From Alphaproteobacteria bacterium (GTDB lineage Bacteria; Pseudomonadota; Alphaproteobacteria; SHVP01): a stretch of 64,000 nt of DNA. A model generated the notes under the pieces. It saw nothing but the letters and a program-made list of their open reading frames with translations. It was not told where the DNA came from and did no database searches. Made by a program: the position numbers and the translations under genes. The stretch lies in assembly GCA_040216735.1 (NCBI GenBank), contig JAVJOO010000003.1, positions 1 to 64,000 on the forward strand, written 5' to 3'. Positions 28,707 through 37,133 of the stretch are shown here, one piece after another. Each line of letters starts with the position of its first letter. The stretch's first letter is position 1.

Positions 28707-29471
28707 TTACTGCATAACCTTTGGGCCTTTGATGTCGGTCGGACCGCTTTCGGGGAGAATGCCGAGGCGCCGCGCGACTTCTTGATACGCTTCCGCAACA
28801 TTTCCCATGTCGCGGCGAAAACGATCCTTGTCCATCTTTTCGTTGGTGTGGAGGTCCCACAACCGGCAAGAGTCCGGGCTTATTTCGTCGGCCAGAACGA
28901 CCCGCATGTCGTCGTTGGTGTAGTGCCGGCCGAACTCGATCTTGAAGTCGATCAACCGAATTCCGACCCCGAAAAACAAGCCTGAGAGAAAATCGTTGAT
29001 TCGCAACGACATTGCGACCATTTCGTCGAGTTCCTGGGGCGCGGCCCAGCCAAACGCCGTAATGTGCTCCTCGCCGACCATCGGATCGCCGAGTTCGTCG
29101 GACTTGTAGTAATACTCGATGATCGAACGGGGCAACGACTGCCCTTCCTCGATGCCCAACCGCTTGGACAGTGATCCGGCAGCGACATTCCGAATCACCA
29201 CCTCGATGGGGATAATTTCGACCTCTTTGATCAGTTGTTCGCGCATATTGAGGCGGCGGACGAAATGGGTGGGAATCCCGATTTCGCCGATTCGGGTCAT
29301 CAAATACTCGGAAATACGGTTGTTCAGGACGCCTTTGCCCGTGATGGTGCCGCGTTTTTGGTTGTTGAACGCTGTGGCGTCGTCCTTGAAGTATTGCACC
29401 AAGGTGCCCGGTTCCGGGCCCTCGAAGATGACCTTTGCCTTGCCTTCATAGATCTGTCTGCGGCGGGCCAT
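28707..29471 (-). CDS. purC: Phosphoribosylaminoimidazole-succinocarboxamide synthase
   Basis: 254 aa. [33 protein letters not shown] and the ligand-binding [30 protein letters not shown] are SAICAR synthase signatures. It joins aspartate to CAIR using ATP. First gene of the purCSQL-bolA-grxD transcription unit, behind the promoter at 29516-29544. Confidence 0.97.
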   Translation of the reverse strand: MARRRQIYEGKAKVIFEGPEPGTLVQYFKDDATAFNNQKRGTITGKGVLNNRISEYLMTRIGEIGIPTHFVRRLNMREQLIKEVEIIPIEVVIRNVAAGSLSKRLGIEEGQSLPRSIIEYYYKSDELGDPMVGEEHITAFGWAAPQELDEMVAMSLRINDFLSGLFFGVGIRLIDFKIEFGRHYTNDDMRVVLADEISPDSCRLWDLHTNEKMDKDRFRRDMGNVAEAYQEVARRLGILPESGPTDIKGPKVMQ

Positions 29472-29515
29472 TGTCGGTCTATCCTGTGGTGAGGGGCCTT
29501 CGGTCGGCCCGTCGT

Positions 29516-29544
29516 TTTATAGGCCAAAAAATCTGGTCACCCAA
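29516..29544 (-). promoter_or_regulatory. Promoter of the purC operon
   Basis: On the minus strand, TTGGGT (29544-29539) and TATAAA (29521-29516) are exactly 17 bp apart, 45 bp upstream of the purC ATG. It is the best sigma-70-like match in the purC / ATPase-inhibitor divergent region. No guanine or PurR-type site is evident. Confidence 0.6.
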
Positions 29545-29590
29545 GGCCCCTGGGACTGGACGTTGCTGTCCACGAAACCTATATCGGTGG

Positions 29591-29620
29591 TTGATTGTAC
29601 CCGGCCTAACGGGCTATGGA
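29591..29620 (+). promoter_or_regulatory. Candidate promoter for the ATPase inhibitor gene
   Basis: TTGATT (29591-29596) and TATGGA (29615-29620) are 18 bp apart, 40 bp upstream of the ATG at 29660. Moderate match. Confidence 0.4.
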
Positions 29621-29659
29621 CTGGCTAGCGAATTAGCCCAGCAGGGAGCGCCACCCCCC

Positions 29660-29995
29660 ATGTCATCTTCCTTCGACAAACGCGAACAAGGTCAAGAAGC
29701 CAAATACGCCCACGACCGCGAGGTTGCCTTCAAGGTGTCGGCCCGGCGGAACAAGCTCCTCGGCCTGTGGGCCGCGGAACTCATGGGATTGGCGGGCGCC
29801 GATGCCGAGGCCTATGCCAAACAGACCGTGATGGCCGATTTCGACGAGCCGGGCGACGACGACGTGTTCCGCAAGGTCAAGGCAGACCTCGCTGCAGCCA
29901 ATGTCGAGGTTTCGGACCACGATCTTCGCCGGAAAATGGACAGCTTGGTCCGGGTCGCCAGCGAACAGATCGAATCCGACGCCGCGAAGGGCTGA
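29660..29995 (+). CDS. F1-ATPase inhibitor zeta subunit (DUF1476)
   Basis: ATG 29660 (MSSSFDKREQGQEAKYAHD) gives 111 aa; the frame is open further upstream but without family similarity. The core RRNKLLGLWAAELMGL and the following AEAYAKQTVMADFDEPG are the hallmark of DUF1476, the zeta subunit that blocks ATP hydrolysis by F1Fo-ATP synthase in Paracoccus and other alphaproteobacteria. The N-terminal segment is the inhibitory region in the known protein. It is a lineage marker and is placed, as often in alphaproteobacteria, between purB and purC. Confidence 0.92.
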   Translation: MSSSFDKREQGQEAKYAHDREVAFKVSARRNKLLGLWAAELMGLAGADAEAYAKQTVMADFDEPGDDDVFRKVKADLAAANVEVSDHDLRRKMDSLVRVASEQIESDAAKG

Positions 29996-30002
29996 TTTAG
30001 GG

Positions 30003-31325
30003 CTATTCCGCGGCGTGCCGGGCTTGGCCCGCTGCGCCGAAGACCCGCTCGAAGATCGTGTCGACGTGCTTGGTGTGATAGCCCAGGTCGAACACCGCGC
30101 GTAGTTCGGTCTCCCCGATCAAGGCGACGACCTCAGGATCGGACAGTAATAGTTCGACGAAATCTGTGCGGTCTGCCCACACCTTCATCGCGTTGCGCTG
30201 CACCATCGCATAGGCCGCTTCGCGGCTCGCACCCTTTTGGGTGAGGGCGAGGAGAACCCGCTGGGAGTGCACCAAGCCGCGCAACGCGTCGAGATTCTCG
30301 CGCATACGCTCGGGGTGCACGACCAATCGGTCCATCAGGCCGATCAACCGGGAAAGGGCGAAATCGAGCGTCACCGTCGCGTCGGGACCGATCATGCGCT
30401 CGACCGACGAATGCGAAATGTCCCGCTCGTGCCACAACGCCACGTTTTCGAGCGCCGGCGCGGCATAGCTGCGCACGAGGCGCGCCAGACCGGTCAGGTT
30501 CTCACTCAGCACCGGGTTGCGCTTGTGCGGCATGGCCGACGAGCCCTTTTGCCCCACAGCGAAATACTCCTCGGCCTCAAGAACCTCGGTCCGCTGCAAG
30601 TGGCGTATTTCCGTTGCAAGGCGCTCGATACAGGAGGCCACGACGGCGAGCGTCGCGAAGAACGCCGCGTGCCGGTCGCGCGGGATCACTTGCGTCGAAA
30701 CAGGCTCGACCGCGAGGCCAAGGGCTTTGGCGACGTGCGCTTCGACGCGCGGGTCGATATTGGCGAACGTCCCGACGGCGCCCGAGATGGCACAGGTCGC
30801 GATCTCGGCACGGGCCGCGACCATGCGGTCCCGGCACCGATCGAATTCGGCATAGGCCTGGGCCAACTTGAGGCCGAACGTGGTCGGTTCGGCGTGGATG
30901 CCGTGGCTACGCCCGACGCAAACGCTGTCTTTGTGTTCGACCGCCCGGCGATGCAGCACGCTCAGCAACTGGTCGATGTCTTGGATCAAAAGATCGGCCG
31001 CCCGGGTGAGTTGAACGGCGAGGCAGGTGTCGAGGACGTCCGACGAGGTCATGCCCTGGTGAACGAATCGCGCGGGCTCGCCCACGTGTTCCGCCAAATT
31101 GGTGAGAAACGCGATCACGTCGTGATGGGTTTCGCGCTCGATTTCATCGATTCGCTCGATCTCGAAGCGGCCCTTCTCCCACACCGCTGCGGCCGCCTCT
31201 TTCGGAATCACACCGATTTCGGCCTGGGCGTCGCAGGCATGGGCCTCGATCTCCAGCCAAATCTGGAAACGTGTTTCCGGGGCCCAGATTTGGGCCATTT
31301 CAGGTCTGCTATAGCGCGGGATCAT
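30003..31325 (-). CDS. purB: Adenylosuccinate lyase
   Basis: The frame extends far upstream, but ATG 31325 (MIPRYSRPEMAQIWAPETRF) is the family start; 440 aa. The fumarase/aspartase signature SSAMPHKRNPVLSEN, the substrate loop TSSDVLDT and the GRSHGIHAEPTTFG histidine region are intact. It cleaves SAICAR and adenylosuccinate in purine synthesis. It is separate from the purC operon and converges on the ATPase inhibitor gene with a 7-bp gap. Confidence 0.97.
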   Translation of the reverse strand: MIPRYSRPEMAQIWAPETRFQIWLEIEAHACDAQAEIGVIPKEAAAAVWEKGRFEIERIDEIERETHHDVIAFLTNLAEHVGEPARFVHQGMTSSDVLDTCLAVQLTRAADLLIQDIDQLLSVLHRRAVEHKDSVCVGRSHGIHAEPTTFGLKLAQAYAEFDRCRDRMVAARAEIATCAISGAVGTFANIDPRVEAHVAKALGLAVEPVSTQVIPRDRHAAFFATLAVVASCIERLATEIRHLQRTEVLEAEEYFAVGQKGSSAMPHKRNPVLSENLTGLARLVRSYAAPALENVALWHERDISHSSVERMIGPDATVTLDFALSRLIGLMDRLVVHPERMRENLDALRGLVHSQRVLLALTQKGASREAAYAMVQRNAMKVWADRTDFVELLLSDPEVVALIGETELRAVFDLGYHTKHVDTIFERVFGAAGQARHAAE

Positions 31326-31413
31326 TCGACTATTTCTTAAAGGGACGGGTTGCTGAAGTATAGTCATAGCCGCGGGTAGGGGCCATGGTTCGAGGCGCCC
31401 GGTAACGGAGAGT

Positions 31414-32181
31414 GTGGGCGTGCGGACACTGGCGACGATTGCCATTTTGGTCGGTTGGTTATCGGTACCGTCATTCGGGTGGGCCCAGGACCGTAAGGTA
31501 GACCTCGAACTCGTTCTGGCACTCGATTCGTCGGGCAGCGTGAACGCCCGGGAGTTCAACTTACAGCTCCAGGGATATATCGATGCGTTCCGCAATCCGG
31601 CGGTGATCGAATCCATCACCAATGGCGACGAAGGTGCAATCGCCGTCACGCTGATGATTTGGGCCGGTGATCGCAAGGACGGCACTCGGGTGATCGCCGA
31701 CTGGACGTTGATCGACAGCGCGGAAAGCGCCGACGAATTTGTCGAAAAAATTCTTGCGACGCCGCGTTTCGTTCTTCGCGACGGAACCTCGCTGAGCAAC
31801 GTCATCGAAACTGGTGCGCGGATGTTCACCGCCAACGGGTTCGACGGCAACCGCATGGTCATCGATATTTCCGGCGACGGGACCAACAACATTGGATACG
31901 AGCCCTTCGTCGCCCGCGACATTGCGGTCAAGGCCGGGGTCACCATCAACGGGTTGGCGATTCTGACCGACTTCCCCGAGTTGGACCTCTACTACGGCGA
32001 GAACGTAGTAGGGGGGCCGGGCGCCTTCGTCGTGTCGGCGCAAAACTTCCATGCCTTCTCGGCGGCGGTTTTGAACAAGCTGGTCCGCGAAATCGCCGGC
32101 ACCGACGGCCCGACGGGCGACGATGTGCCGCGCCGGGTGGCGCATTTTTCAGCGGACGATACCGAAATCGCGATCGATTAG
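31414..32181 (+). CDS. DUF1194 (VWA-like) secreted protein
   Basis: 255 aa from GTG 31414. A Sec signal peptide ([20 protein letters not shown]) is followed by [19 protein letters not shown], a complete MIDAS motif D-x-S-x-S. Later segments [16 protein letters not shown] and [17 protein letters not shown] complete the metal site. The family is found in alphaproteobacteria; its function is not established. It would be periplasmic. Divergent from purB and overlapping the convergent radC-like stop by 4 bp. Confidence 0.85.
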   Translation: MGVRTLATIAILVGWLSVPSFGWAQDRKVDLELVLALDSSGSVNAREFNLQLQGYIDAFRNPAVIESITNGDEGAIAVTLMIWAGDRKDGTRVIADWTLIDSAESADEFVEKILATPRFVLRDGTSLSNVIETGARMFTANGFDGNRMVIDISGDGTNNIGYEPFVARDIAVKAGVTINGLAILTDFPELDLYYGENVVGGPGAFVVSAQNFHAFSAAVLNKLVREIAGTDGPTGDDVPRRVAHFSADDTEIAID

Positions 32182-32891
32182 GGCGACAACAGGCCGGCTG
32201 CGCGAAAGCTGACGTGATCCCGGCCGCCGATCACGAGGTGGTCGTGGACGGCGACGCCGAGCGCGGCGGCGGCCTGTTCGACCTGCCGGGTCATGTCGAT
32301 ATCGGCCTTCGACGGCGTCGGATCGCCGCTCGGGTGATTGTGGACCATGATGATCGCCGAAGCCTCGAGCTCCAACGCCCGGCGCACGATTTCCCGCGGA
32401 TAGACCGGCGTGTGGTCGACGGTGCCGCGGCCCTGCTGTTCGTCGGCGATCAGGCGGTTCTTGCGGTCCAAAAACAACACGCGAAATTCTTCGGTCGTGC
32501 GAAAGCTCATGGCGGCGCGGCAGTAACCGAGCAGCGTGTCCCACGACCCGATGACGGGTTGGTCGACGGTCTTGCCCCGCGCCATGCGGATAGCGGCCGC
32601 CTCGACAACCTTCAGGGCGCTCACCGCCGCGTCGCCGACGCCGGGTACGTCGAGCAGGCGCGGCACCGGGGCGGCGAGGACCCGTTCGAACGACCCGAAG
32701 GTCTGGATCAGGGTCTTGGCCAGCGGTTTGGTGTCGCCGCGGTGAATCGCGCCGAACAGCACCAATTCCAGCAGTTCGTAATCGGCGACCGCATCGGACC
32801 CGCCCGCGGCAAACCGTTTGCGCAGGCGTTCGCGGTGTCCCAGTCCCGGTTGGGTGGGCGCGGGGGCCGCCGGGCGGGGCGCCGGGGGCAT
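32178..32891 (-). CDS. radC: RadC family JAB/MPN metalloprotein
   Basis: ATG 32891 ([23 protein letters not shown]) gives 237 aa; the frame beyond overlaps map. A helix-hairpin-helix segment ([21 protein letters not shown]) precedes the JAMM motif: [11 protein letters not shown], then [14 protein letters not shown] with two His and the Asp ligand. RadC-like proteins are common in genomes and mobile elements; a repair role has been doubted. Third gene of sfsA-map-radC, 8 bp after map. Confidence 0.92.
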   Translation of the reverse strand: MPPAPRPAAPAPTQPGLGHRERLRKRFAAGGSDAVADYELLELVLFGAIHRGDTKPLAKTLIQTFGSFERVLAAPVPRLLDVPGVGDAAVSALKVVEAAAIRMARGKTVDQPVIGSWDTLLGYCRAAMSFRTTEEFRVLFLDRKNRLIADEQQGRGTVDHTPVYPREIVRRALELEASAIIMVHNHPSGDPTPSKADIDMTRQVEQAAAALGVAVHDHLVIGGRDHVSFRAAGLLSP

Positions 32892-32899
32892 TGCCGGTC

Positions 32900-33721
32900 T
32901 TAGCCGTAGGGCGGTTTGTGGAGGCCGGCGGGCGAGGCAGTGAAGATCTCGACACCGTCGGCGGTGACCCCGATGGAATGTTCGAACTGTGCCGAGAGCG
33001 AGCGGTCCTTGGTGACCGCGGTCCACCCGTCGTGCAGCATCTTGACCTGCCATTTCCCTAAATTGATCATCGGCTCGATGGTGAAGAACATCCCCTCGCG
33101 CAGTTCGGTGCCGGTGCCGGGCGCGCCGTAATGCAGGATGTTGGGCGCGTCATGGAACACCCGCCCCAAGCCGTGCCCGCAGAAGTCGCGAACCACCGAG
33201 CAGCGCTGGGATTCGGCGTATTCCTGGATTGCGTGACCGATATCGCCGGTGGTCGCGCCGGGACGCACGGCGTCGATCCCGCGCATCATCGCATCGTAGG
33301 TCACATCGCAAAGCCGCCGCGCCTTCACCCCGACGTCGCCGACGTGATACATGCGGCTCGAATCGCCGTGCCAGCCGTCGACAATGACGGTGACGTCGAT
33401 GTTTACGATGTCGCCGTTCTGAAGAACCTTCGATCCGGGAATGCCATGGCAGACGACATGGTTGACCGAGGTGCAGATCGACTTCGGAAACCCCCGGTAG
33501 TTGAGCGGTGCGGGGACCGCGCCGCGATCGACAATGAAGGCATGGGCGAAATCGTCGATCGATTCCGTTGTCGCGCCAGGTACCACCAGGGGGCAAATCG
33601 CGTCGAGCGCTTCGGCGGCGAGGCGGCCGGCGACGCGCATCCCGGCAAAATCATCGGGCGCATGCAGTTTGATGGCCCCGGTATTGCGCAGCGGCGCTTC
33701 GGCCGCGAGGGCGTAGGTCAT
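32900..33721 (-). CDS. map: Methionine aminopeptidase, type I
   Basis: ATG 33721 gives 273 aa; the start overlaps the sfsA stop (ATGA). The metal ligands of type I MetAP appear in order: [21 protein letters not shown] (two Asp), [15 protein letters not shown] (His), FFTIEPMI (Glu) and [13 protein letters not shown] (Glu). It removes initiator methionine from nascent proteins, which GlmS among others requires. Confidence 0.96.
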   Translation of the reverse strand: MTYALAAEAPLRNTGAIKLHAPDDFAGMRVAGRLAAEALDAICPLVVPGATTESIDDFAHAFIVDRGAVPAPLNYRGFPKSICTSVNHVVCHGIPGSKVLQNGDIVNIDVTVIVDGWHGDSSRMYHVGDVGVKARRLCDVTYDAMMRGIDAVRPGATTGDIGHAIQEYAESQRCSVVRDFCGHGLGRVFHDAPNILHYGAPGTGTELREGMFFTIEPMINLGKWQVKMLHDGWTAVTKDRSLSAQFEHSIGVTADGVEIFTASPAGLHKPPYG

Positions 33722-34443
33722 GGCGCTTGTCTCCGTTTGGACCCGGCGAATTCGATCGTCCGGGCCACCGATATATCGGTCAACTCGACGCGACACGCAA
33801 GGCACAGCACCTCGACCCCGGCGGCCAGGGCCACGTCCAGCGCGGTGCCATAGGCCGGGTCGATATCGGCCGCCACGGCGAATCGGTCGCAATCCTCTCT
33901 TTGTATCAAAAAGATCATTAACGCGCGATGACCGGCCTGTTTGACCGTTGCCAACTCGCCCAGGTGCTTGGTGCCGCGCGCGGTGACGGCATCGGGAAAC
34001 TCGGCCAGCCCCGGCGTGCGCATCAGGTGGACGTTCTTGACCTCGACGTAGCAGTCCGGGCGGCCCGCGCCGGTCAGGAGAAAATCGACCCTGGAGCCGG
34101 TGCCGTAGGGCACCTCGCGGCGCACGGTATCGTAGCCTTCCGGTCGCGCGACCCCGTTCTCAAAGGCCTCGGCCACAATCCGGTTCGCCGCCATCGGGTT
34201 GATCCCGACCAGCGCGGCAGCACCCGTGGGACGCACCAGTTCCCAGGTGTAGGCCAGCTTGCGCTTGGGATTGTCCGAGTGCGACAGCCAAACTTCGGAC
34301 CCAGGCTCTGCCACGCCCGCCATCGTGCCGGTATTGGGGCAATGTGCGGTCACGGCGGTGCCATCGTCCAGCGCCACATCGGCGAAGAACCGCTTGTAGC
34401 GCCGCACCAGGCGGCCGTGGGCGAGAGGGCTAGGCAAGATCAT
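33718..34443 (-). CDS. sfsA: DNA/RNA nuclease SfsA
   Basis: 241 aa. RRYKRFFADVALDDGTAVTAHCPNTGTMAG is the SfsA N-terminal OB-like region. A nuclease core follows with RVDFLLTGAGRPDCYVEVKNVHL and FPDAVTARGTKHLGEL. Described as sugar fermentation stimulation protein in E. coli; structurally it is a PD-(D/E)XK-like nuclease. First gene of a coupled sfsA-map-radC operon, divergent from the CinA-type gene. Confidence 0.93.
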   Translation of the reverse strand: MILPSPLAHGRLVRRYKRFFADVALDDGTAVTAHCPNTGTMAGVAEPGSEVWLSHSDNPKRKLAYTWELVRPTGAAALVGINPMAANRIVAEAFENGVARPEGYDTVRREVPYGTGSRVDFLLTGAGRPDCYVEVKNVHLMRTPGLAEFPDAVTARGTKHLGELATVKQAGHRALMIFLIQREDCDRFAVAADIDPAYGTALDVALAAGVEVLCLACRVELTDISVARTIEFAGSKRRQAP

Positions 34444-34497
34444 CTTTCAATGATAGCGAACATCGCCAACAGTTGTGACAAGAGGACACCGGCTCCT

Positions 34498-35265
34498 ATG
34501 GCATCGCCAGAGCGCGTTTACACGGCCTGCCTGATTATTATTGGCAATGAGATCCTGTCGGGCCGCACCAAGGACGAGAATCTCGCCTTTATCGCCCTGC
34601 GCCTGAACGATCGTGGCATCCGGCTGCGCGAGGTTCGGGTGATCCCCGATATCACCGACACCATCGTTGCCACCGTCAACGAATGCCGCGCGAAATTCGA
34701 CTATGTCTTCACCACCGGCGGCATCGGCCCAACCCACGACGACATCACCGCCGACAGCATTGCCAAGGCGTTCGGCGTCGAGAACCGGCTCAACGACGAG
34801 GCCTACCAGCTACTGCTGGGGCATTACGGCAGCCGCGACAACATCAACGAGGCGCGCCTGCGCATGGCCCATACACCGGTTGGCGCGCAGCTCATCCATA
34901 ACCCGATCAGCCTCGCGCCGGGCTTTCAGATGGAAAATGTCTTCGTCATGGCGGGCGTGCCGCGGATCATGCAGGTCATGTTCGACGGGCTCGGCGACCG
35001 CTTGGTCGGCGGCCAACCCTTATTGTCGCGGGCGATCGACGCCAAACTGCCCGAGGGTGTGATCGCCAACGGTCTGGGCACGGTGCAATCGCACTACCCC
35101 GAGATCGACATCGGCTCCTATCCCTATTTCCGCGACGGCAAGGCCGGATGCACCCTGGTCCTGCGCGGCGCCGACGAACCTCAGTTGGACCAAGCCGCCG
35201 AGGAGGTCCGCGCCCTGGTCCGCGCCGCCAGCGGCAACCCCAGCAACGAGGCCCCCCGCAGCTAA
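34498..35265 (+). CDS. Molybdopterin-binding (MoaB/Mog, CinA N-terminal type) protein
   Basis: ATG 34498 (MASPERVYTACLIIIGNEIL) gives 255 aa. The MoCF/CinA fold shows GNEILSGRTKDENL, VFTTGGIGPTHDDITADSIAKAFG and FVMAGVPRIMQVM. It lacks the C-terminal CinA deamidase domain, so it is the short form common in alphaproteobacteria. Molybdopterin binding or ADP-ribose pyrophosphatase activity is possible. It ends 59 bp before tRNA-Leu. Confidence 0.87.
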   Translation: MASPERVYTACLIIIGNEILSGRTKDENLAFIALRLNDRGIRLREVRVIPDITDTIVATVNECRAKFDYVFTTGGIGPTHDDITADSIAKAFGVENRLNDEAYQLLLGHYGSRDNINEARLRMAHTPVGAQLIHNPISLAPGFQMENVFVMAGVPRIMQVMFDGLGDRLVGGQPLLSRAIDAKLPEGVIANGLGTVQSHYPEIDIGSYPYFRDGKAGCTLVLRGADEPQLDQAAEEVRALVRAASGNPSNEAPRS

Positions 35266-35285
35266 ATTCCCGAACCCGCCCCGCC

Positions 35286-35315
35286 TTGCCCTGGTTGCAG
35301 CGCGGCGGATAGGGT
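35286..35315 (+). promoter_or_regulatory. Candidate promoter for tRNA-Leu
   Basis: TTGCCC (35286-35291) and TAGGGT (35310-35315) are 18 bp apart and the -10 box ends 9 bp before the mature tRNA 5' end. Plausible but not strong. Confidence 0.4.
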
Positions 35316-35324
35316 TGCCCCAGT

Positions 35325-35413
35325 GCCCGCTTGGCGGAATCGGTAGACGCAACGGACTTAAAATCCGTTTTCTGGAAACGGAAGTGGGGGTTCAAGTCCC
35401 TCAGCGGGCACCA
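35325..35413 (+). tRNA. tRNA-Leu(TAA)
   Basis: 89 nt including the encoded CCA. The acceptor GCCCGCT pairs with AGCGGGC. The anticodon stem ACGGA/TCCGT closes loop CTTAAAA, giving anticodon TAA for UUA codons. A long variable arm (TTTCTGGAAACGGAAG region) confirms class II. The T-arm and 3' end are the left copy of the 27-bp repeat that flanks the following island, so the tRNA remained intact after integration. Confidence 0.97.
35387..35413 (+). repeat. attL: 27-bp direct repeat, 3' end of tRNA-Leu
   Basis: The T-arm loop through CCA (GGGGTTCAAGTCCC... to CACCA) is repeated without mismatch at 38774-38800. This is the expected product of site-specific integration into a tRNA 3' end by a tyrosine recombinase. 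Confidence 0.9.
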
Positions 35414-35476
35414 AGACCTATGTGAACGTGGGTAACCTGTGATCTAGTTCGTGAGTAATAAATGGGGACCTTATGC

Positions 35477-35488
35477 CTCATATGAGGG
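35477..35488. repeat. 12-bp perfect palindrome near attL
   Basis: CCTCATATGAGG, 64 bp inside the left end of the island and downstream of the HNH gene. It could be a recombinase or excisionase arm site or a protein-binding site; function unknown. Confidence 0.4.
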
Positions 35489-35538
35489 TACCTGCCGGTT
35501 CTGTCCATTCGCCACGCTCGTCAATAAGTGGTCGATAT

Positions 35539-36432
35539 CTAGCTCCTAATACCCTGTTGAACCCTGGCAGCCTGTATGATCTGCCTGCAGCCGGGGGCTA
35601 CCTTCATCCACTGGTGTCCAGGCTGGCGAGCGTGATCAAGGGCGCACAGGACACTAAGGTTTGAGGGGGAGTTGTCGGTAACGACGCCGTTCTTGTGATG
35701 ACAGTGGAGAAGCCCGGGATGGCCCGAGAGGTCGACGCCGCACTGTTCGCAGCACCAACGTGCTTCATGTCTCTTCCGCTCAGAGATTCGTGGCCAATCC
35801 GCAACGTATTCATTGAGTTTGGCATCGGTGTCCCGGCGATCCGGCTTCGTCCGGAAGAAAGTTGAGTATTCCATCAGGAACTCATTTATCGAGAAGTTCC
35901 TCCAAATCTCGCCCTTTCGTTGAGTTCGCCCCTCACTCACAACTTGCATTCGATGGGCGGTCTGTTCGTAGCCGCGCCAGTCCAGGGCCTTCAGGCAGTT
36001 TTTGCATACCTTAAGTCCCGCCTCGGTTTCGCCTCTCTCTCGGGTCTCAGGGTCGAGCCAGTCGACCAAAAACATGCCGTCCATGCGATTGGTGACTACG
36101 TAGCGCTCAAATCGTCCTTCGTTTCGCATTGTGTCCAATGTTTGGCACTCGGCTACATGGAACCGGCGTGATTTTTCCGGCTCGTTAGACAACGTCCAGA
36201 GGCTGGAGCGCGTATCCTTGATGTAAAGCAGGACTTGTTCGCCCTTGTAGGTTAGCAACCCGCCGGGGCCGGGCTCGACATCTCCGAGCTCGATCTCGAT
36301 GCCTCGATTGAGGTCGGCCAGGAACTTTTCGCGCGGGTTTAGTTCGGTCGTGTCGATCACCCAACTCGATATCTGCGCACCCATTTTTTTGCGCTGGGTG
36401 TGCAGTTCTGTATATGACAGTGCCAACTTCAT
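35539..36432 (-). CDS. zorE: HNH endonuclease, likely Zorya type II effector ZorE
   Basis: 297 aa. The C-terminal HNH domain has a zinc knuckle C228-C231, then LHCHHKNG with H245-H246, N258 in SPSNLS, and C263/H267 in VLCALDH: a complete HNH/zinc arrangement. The first 220 residues are a separate domain with a second CxxC (C143/C146, VCKNCLKALDW) that may hold another zinc. The ATG overlaps the ZorB stop by 4 bp (ATGA). In Zorya type II an HNH protein, ZorE, is the nuclease effector next to the ZorAB motor; the position and domain fit. Homology to characterised ZorE was not tested. Lower GC than flanks. Confidence 0.75.
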   Translation of the reverse strand: MKLALSYTELHTQRKKMGAQISSWVIDTTELNPREKFLADLNRGIEIELGDVEPGPGGLLTYKGEQVLLYIKDTRSSLWTLSNEPEKSRRFHVAECQTLDTMRNEGRFERYVVTNRMDGMFLVDWLDPETRERGETEAGLKVCKNCLKALDWRGYEQTAHRMQVVSEGRTQRKGEIWRNFSINEFLMEYSTFFRTKPDRRDTDAKLNEYVADWPRISERKRHEARWCCEQCGVDLSGHPGLLHCHHKNGVVTDNSPSNLSVLCALDHARQPGHQWMKVAPGCRQIIQAARVQQGIRS

Positions 36433-37133
36433 TCGATTTCTTCGAGTATCCGTACGATTTCGGTACGTGCTTTCGTGCGAACGCGAAACTCCACTCTTCT
36501 AGAGCGCTCCCGGTCCTCCGCGCCAAACTCGTTCGTGACGAGATGGCTGGACGACAAACCGTTCGCTGTCAGTAGTGGTTGTAACCACAACCTCGCCTCA
36601 GCGGTCTCGGGCAGATTGAGCACGTTCTGAAGCACTGCCCGTGTCCGAGCCTGGGAGAGTTCCATGTTTCGGAAATAGGCCTCGTTAGTCCCGGTTTCTT
36701 GGTTCCATACAGACGACGTGTGGCCTTCAATCCTAATTTCCTCAAGTGAGTCCCGGTATGCTTGCAATACCCTTGCATAGCGAGGGAAGAAGTCTCGCAG
36801 GATTTCGGCGAACTGTTCGCGAATGGCTGCTCGTCCTGTTTCGAAGAGAACCTCAGGCGCTTTGAAGCGAATGAGCAGCGTGTCCTTTTCAATCTCGGCG
36901 TTCCATCTTGGCAGATCGTTTGCAAATTCCTTTTCTAGCGCCTCGTAGATTTGGGTTTCGTTTTCCTGCCAGGTACTAGCTATCTCCTTGATCCGTAGGT
37001 TCTGCTCGGCCAACGGTCGAATGAATATGATTGCGATAAACAGAAAGATGACCATTAGTCCGGCCATTAGATCCGAGACGGACAACCATTCGCTCTCTTC
37101 CGTCTGATTTGTAGAGCCAAGGACCTTGTCCAC
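36429..37133 (-). CDS. zorB: ZorB-like MotB/OmpA family membrane protein
   Basis: 234 aa from GTG, which overlaps the ZorA stop by one base. Short cytoplasmic N-terminus, then one transmembrane helix (LMAGLMVIFLFIAIIFI) preceded by Asp21 in WLSVSDLMAG, the position of the proton-carrying Asp of MotB and of ZorB. A helical linker leads to a periplasmic OmpA-like domain (EIRIEGHTSSVW, MELSQARTRAVLQNVL, RRVEFRVRTK) that should bind peptidoglycan. It forms the stator with ZorA. MotB of a flagellar motor is unlikely: no flagellar gene is near and the operon partner is a nuclease. Confidence 0.82.
   Translation of the reverse strand: MDKVLGSTNQTEESEWLSVSDLMAGLMVIFLFIAIIFIRPLAEQNLRIKEIASTWQENETQIYEALEKEFANDLPRWNAEIEKDTLLIRFKAPEVLFETGRAAIREQFAEILRDFFPRYARVLQAYRDSLEEIRIEGHTSSVWNQETGTNEAYFRNMELSQARTRAVLQNVLNLPETAEARLWLQPLLTANGLSSSHLVTNEFGAEDRERSRRVEFRVRTKARTEIVRILEEIE

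Noticed and set aside
27813-28985. 390-aa open frame antisense to purQ-purS-purC
   Set aside because: Spans three complete, conserved genes on the other strand and resembles nothing known.
35473-35664. 63-aa plus-strand open frame in the island
   Set aside because: It overlaps the end of the HNH gene on the opposite strand and lacks a ribosome binding site and any motif; not an integrase remnant.
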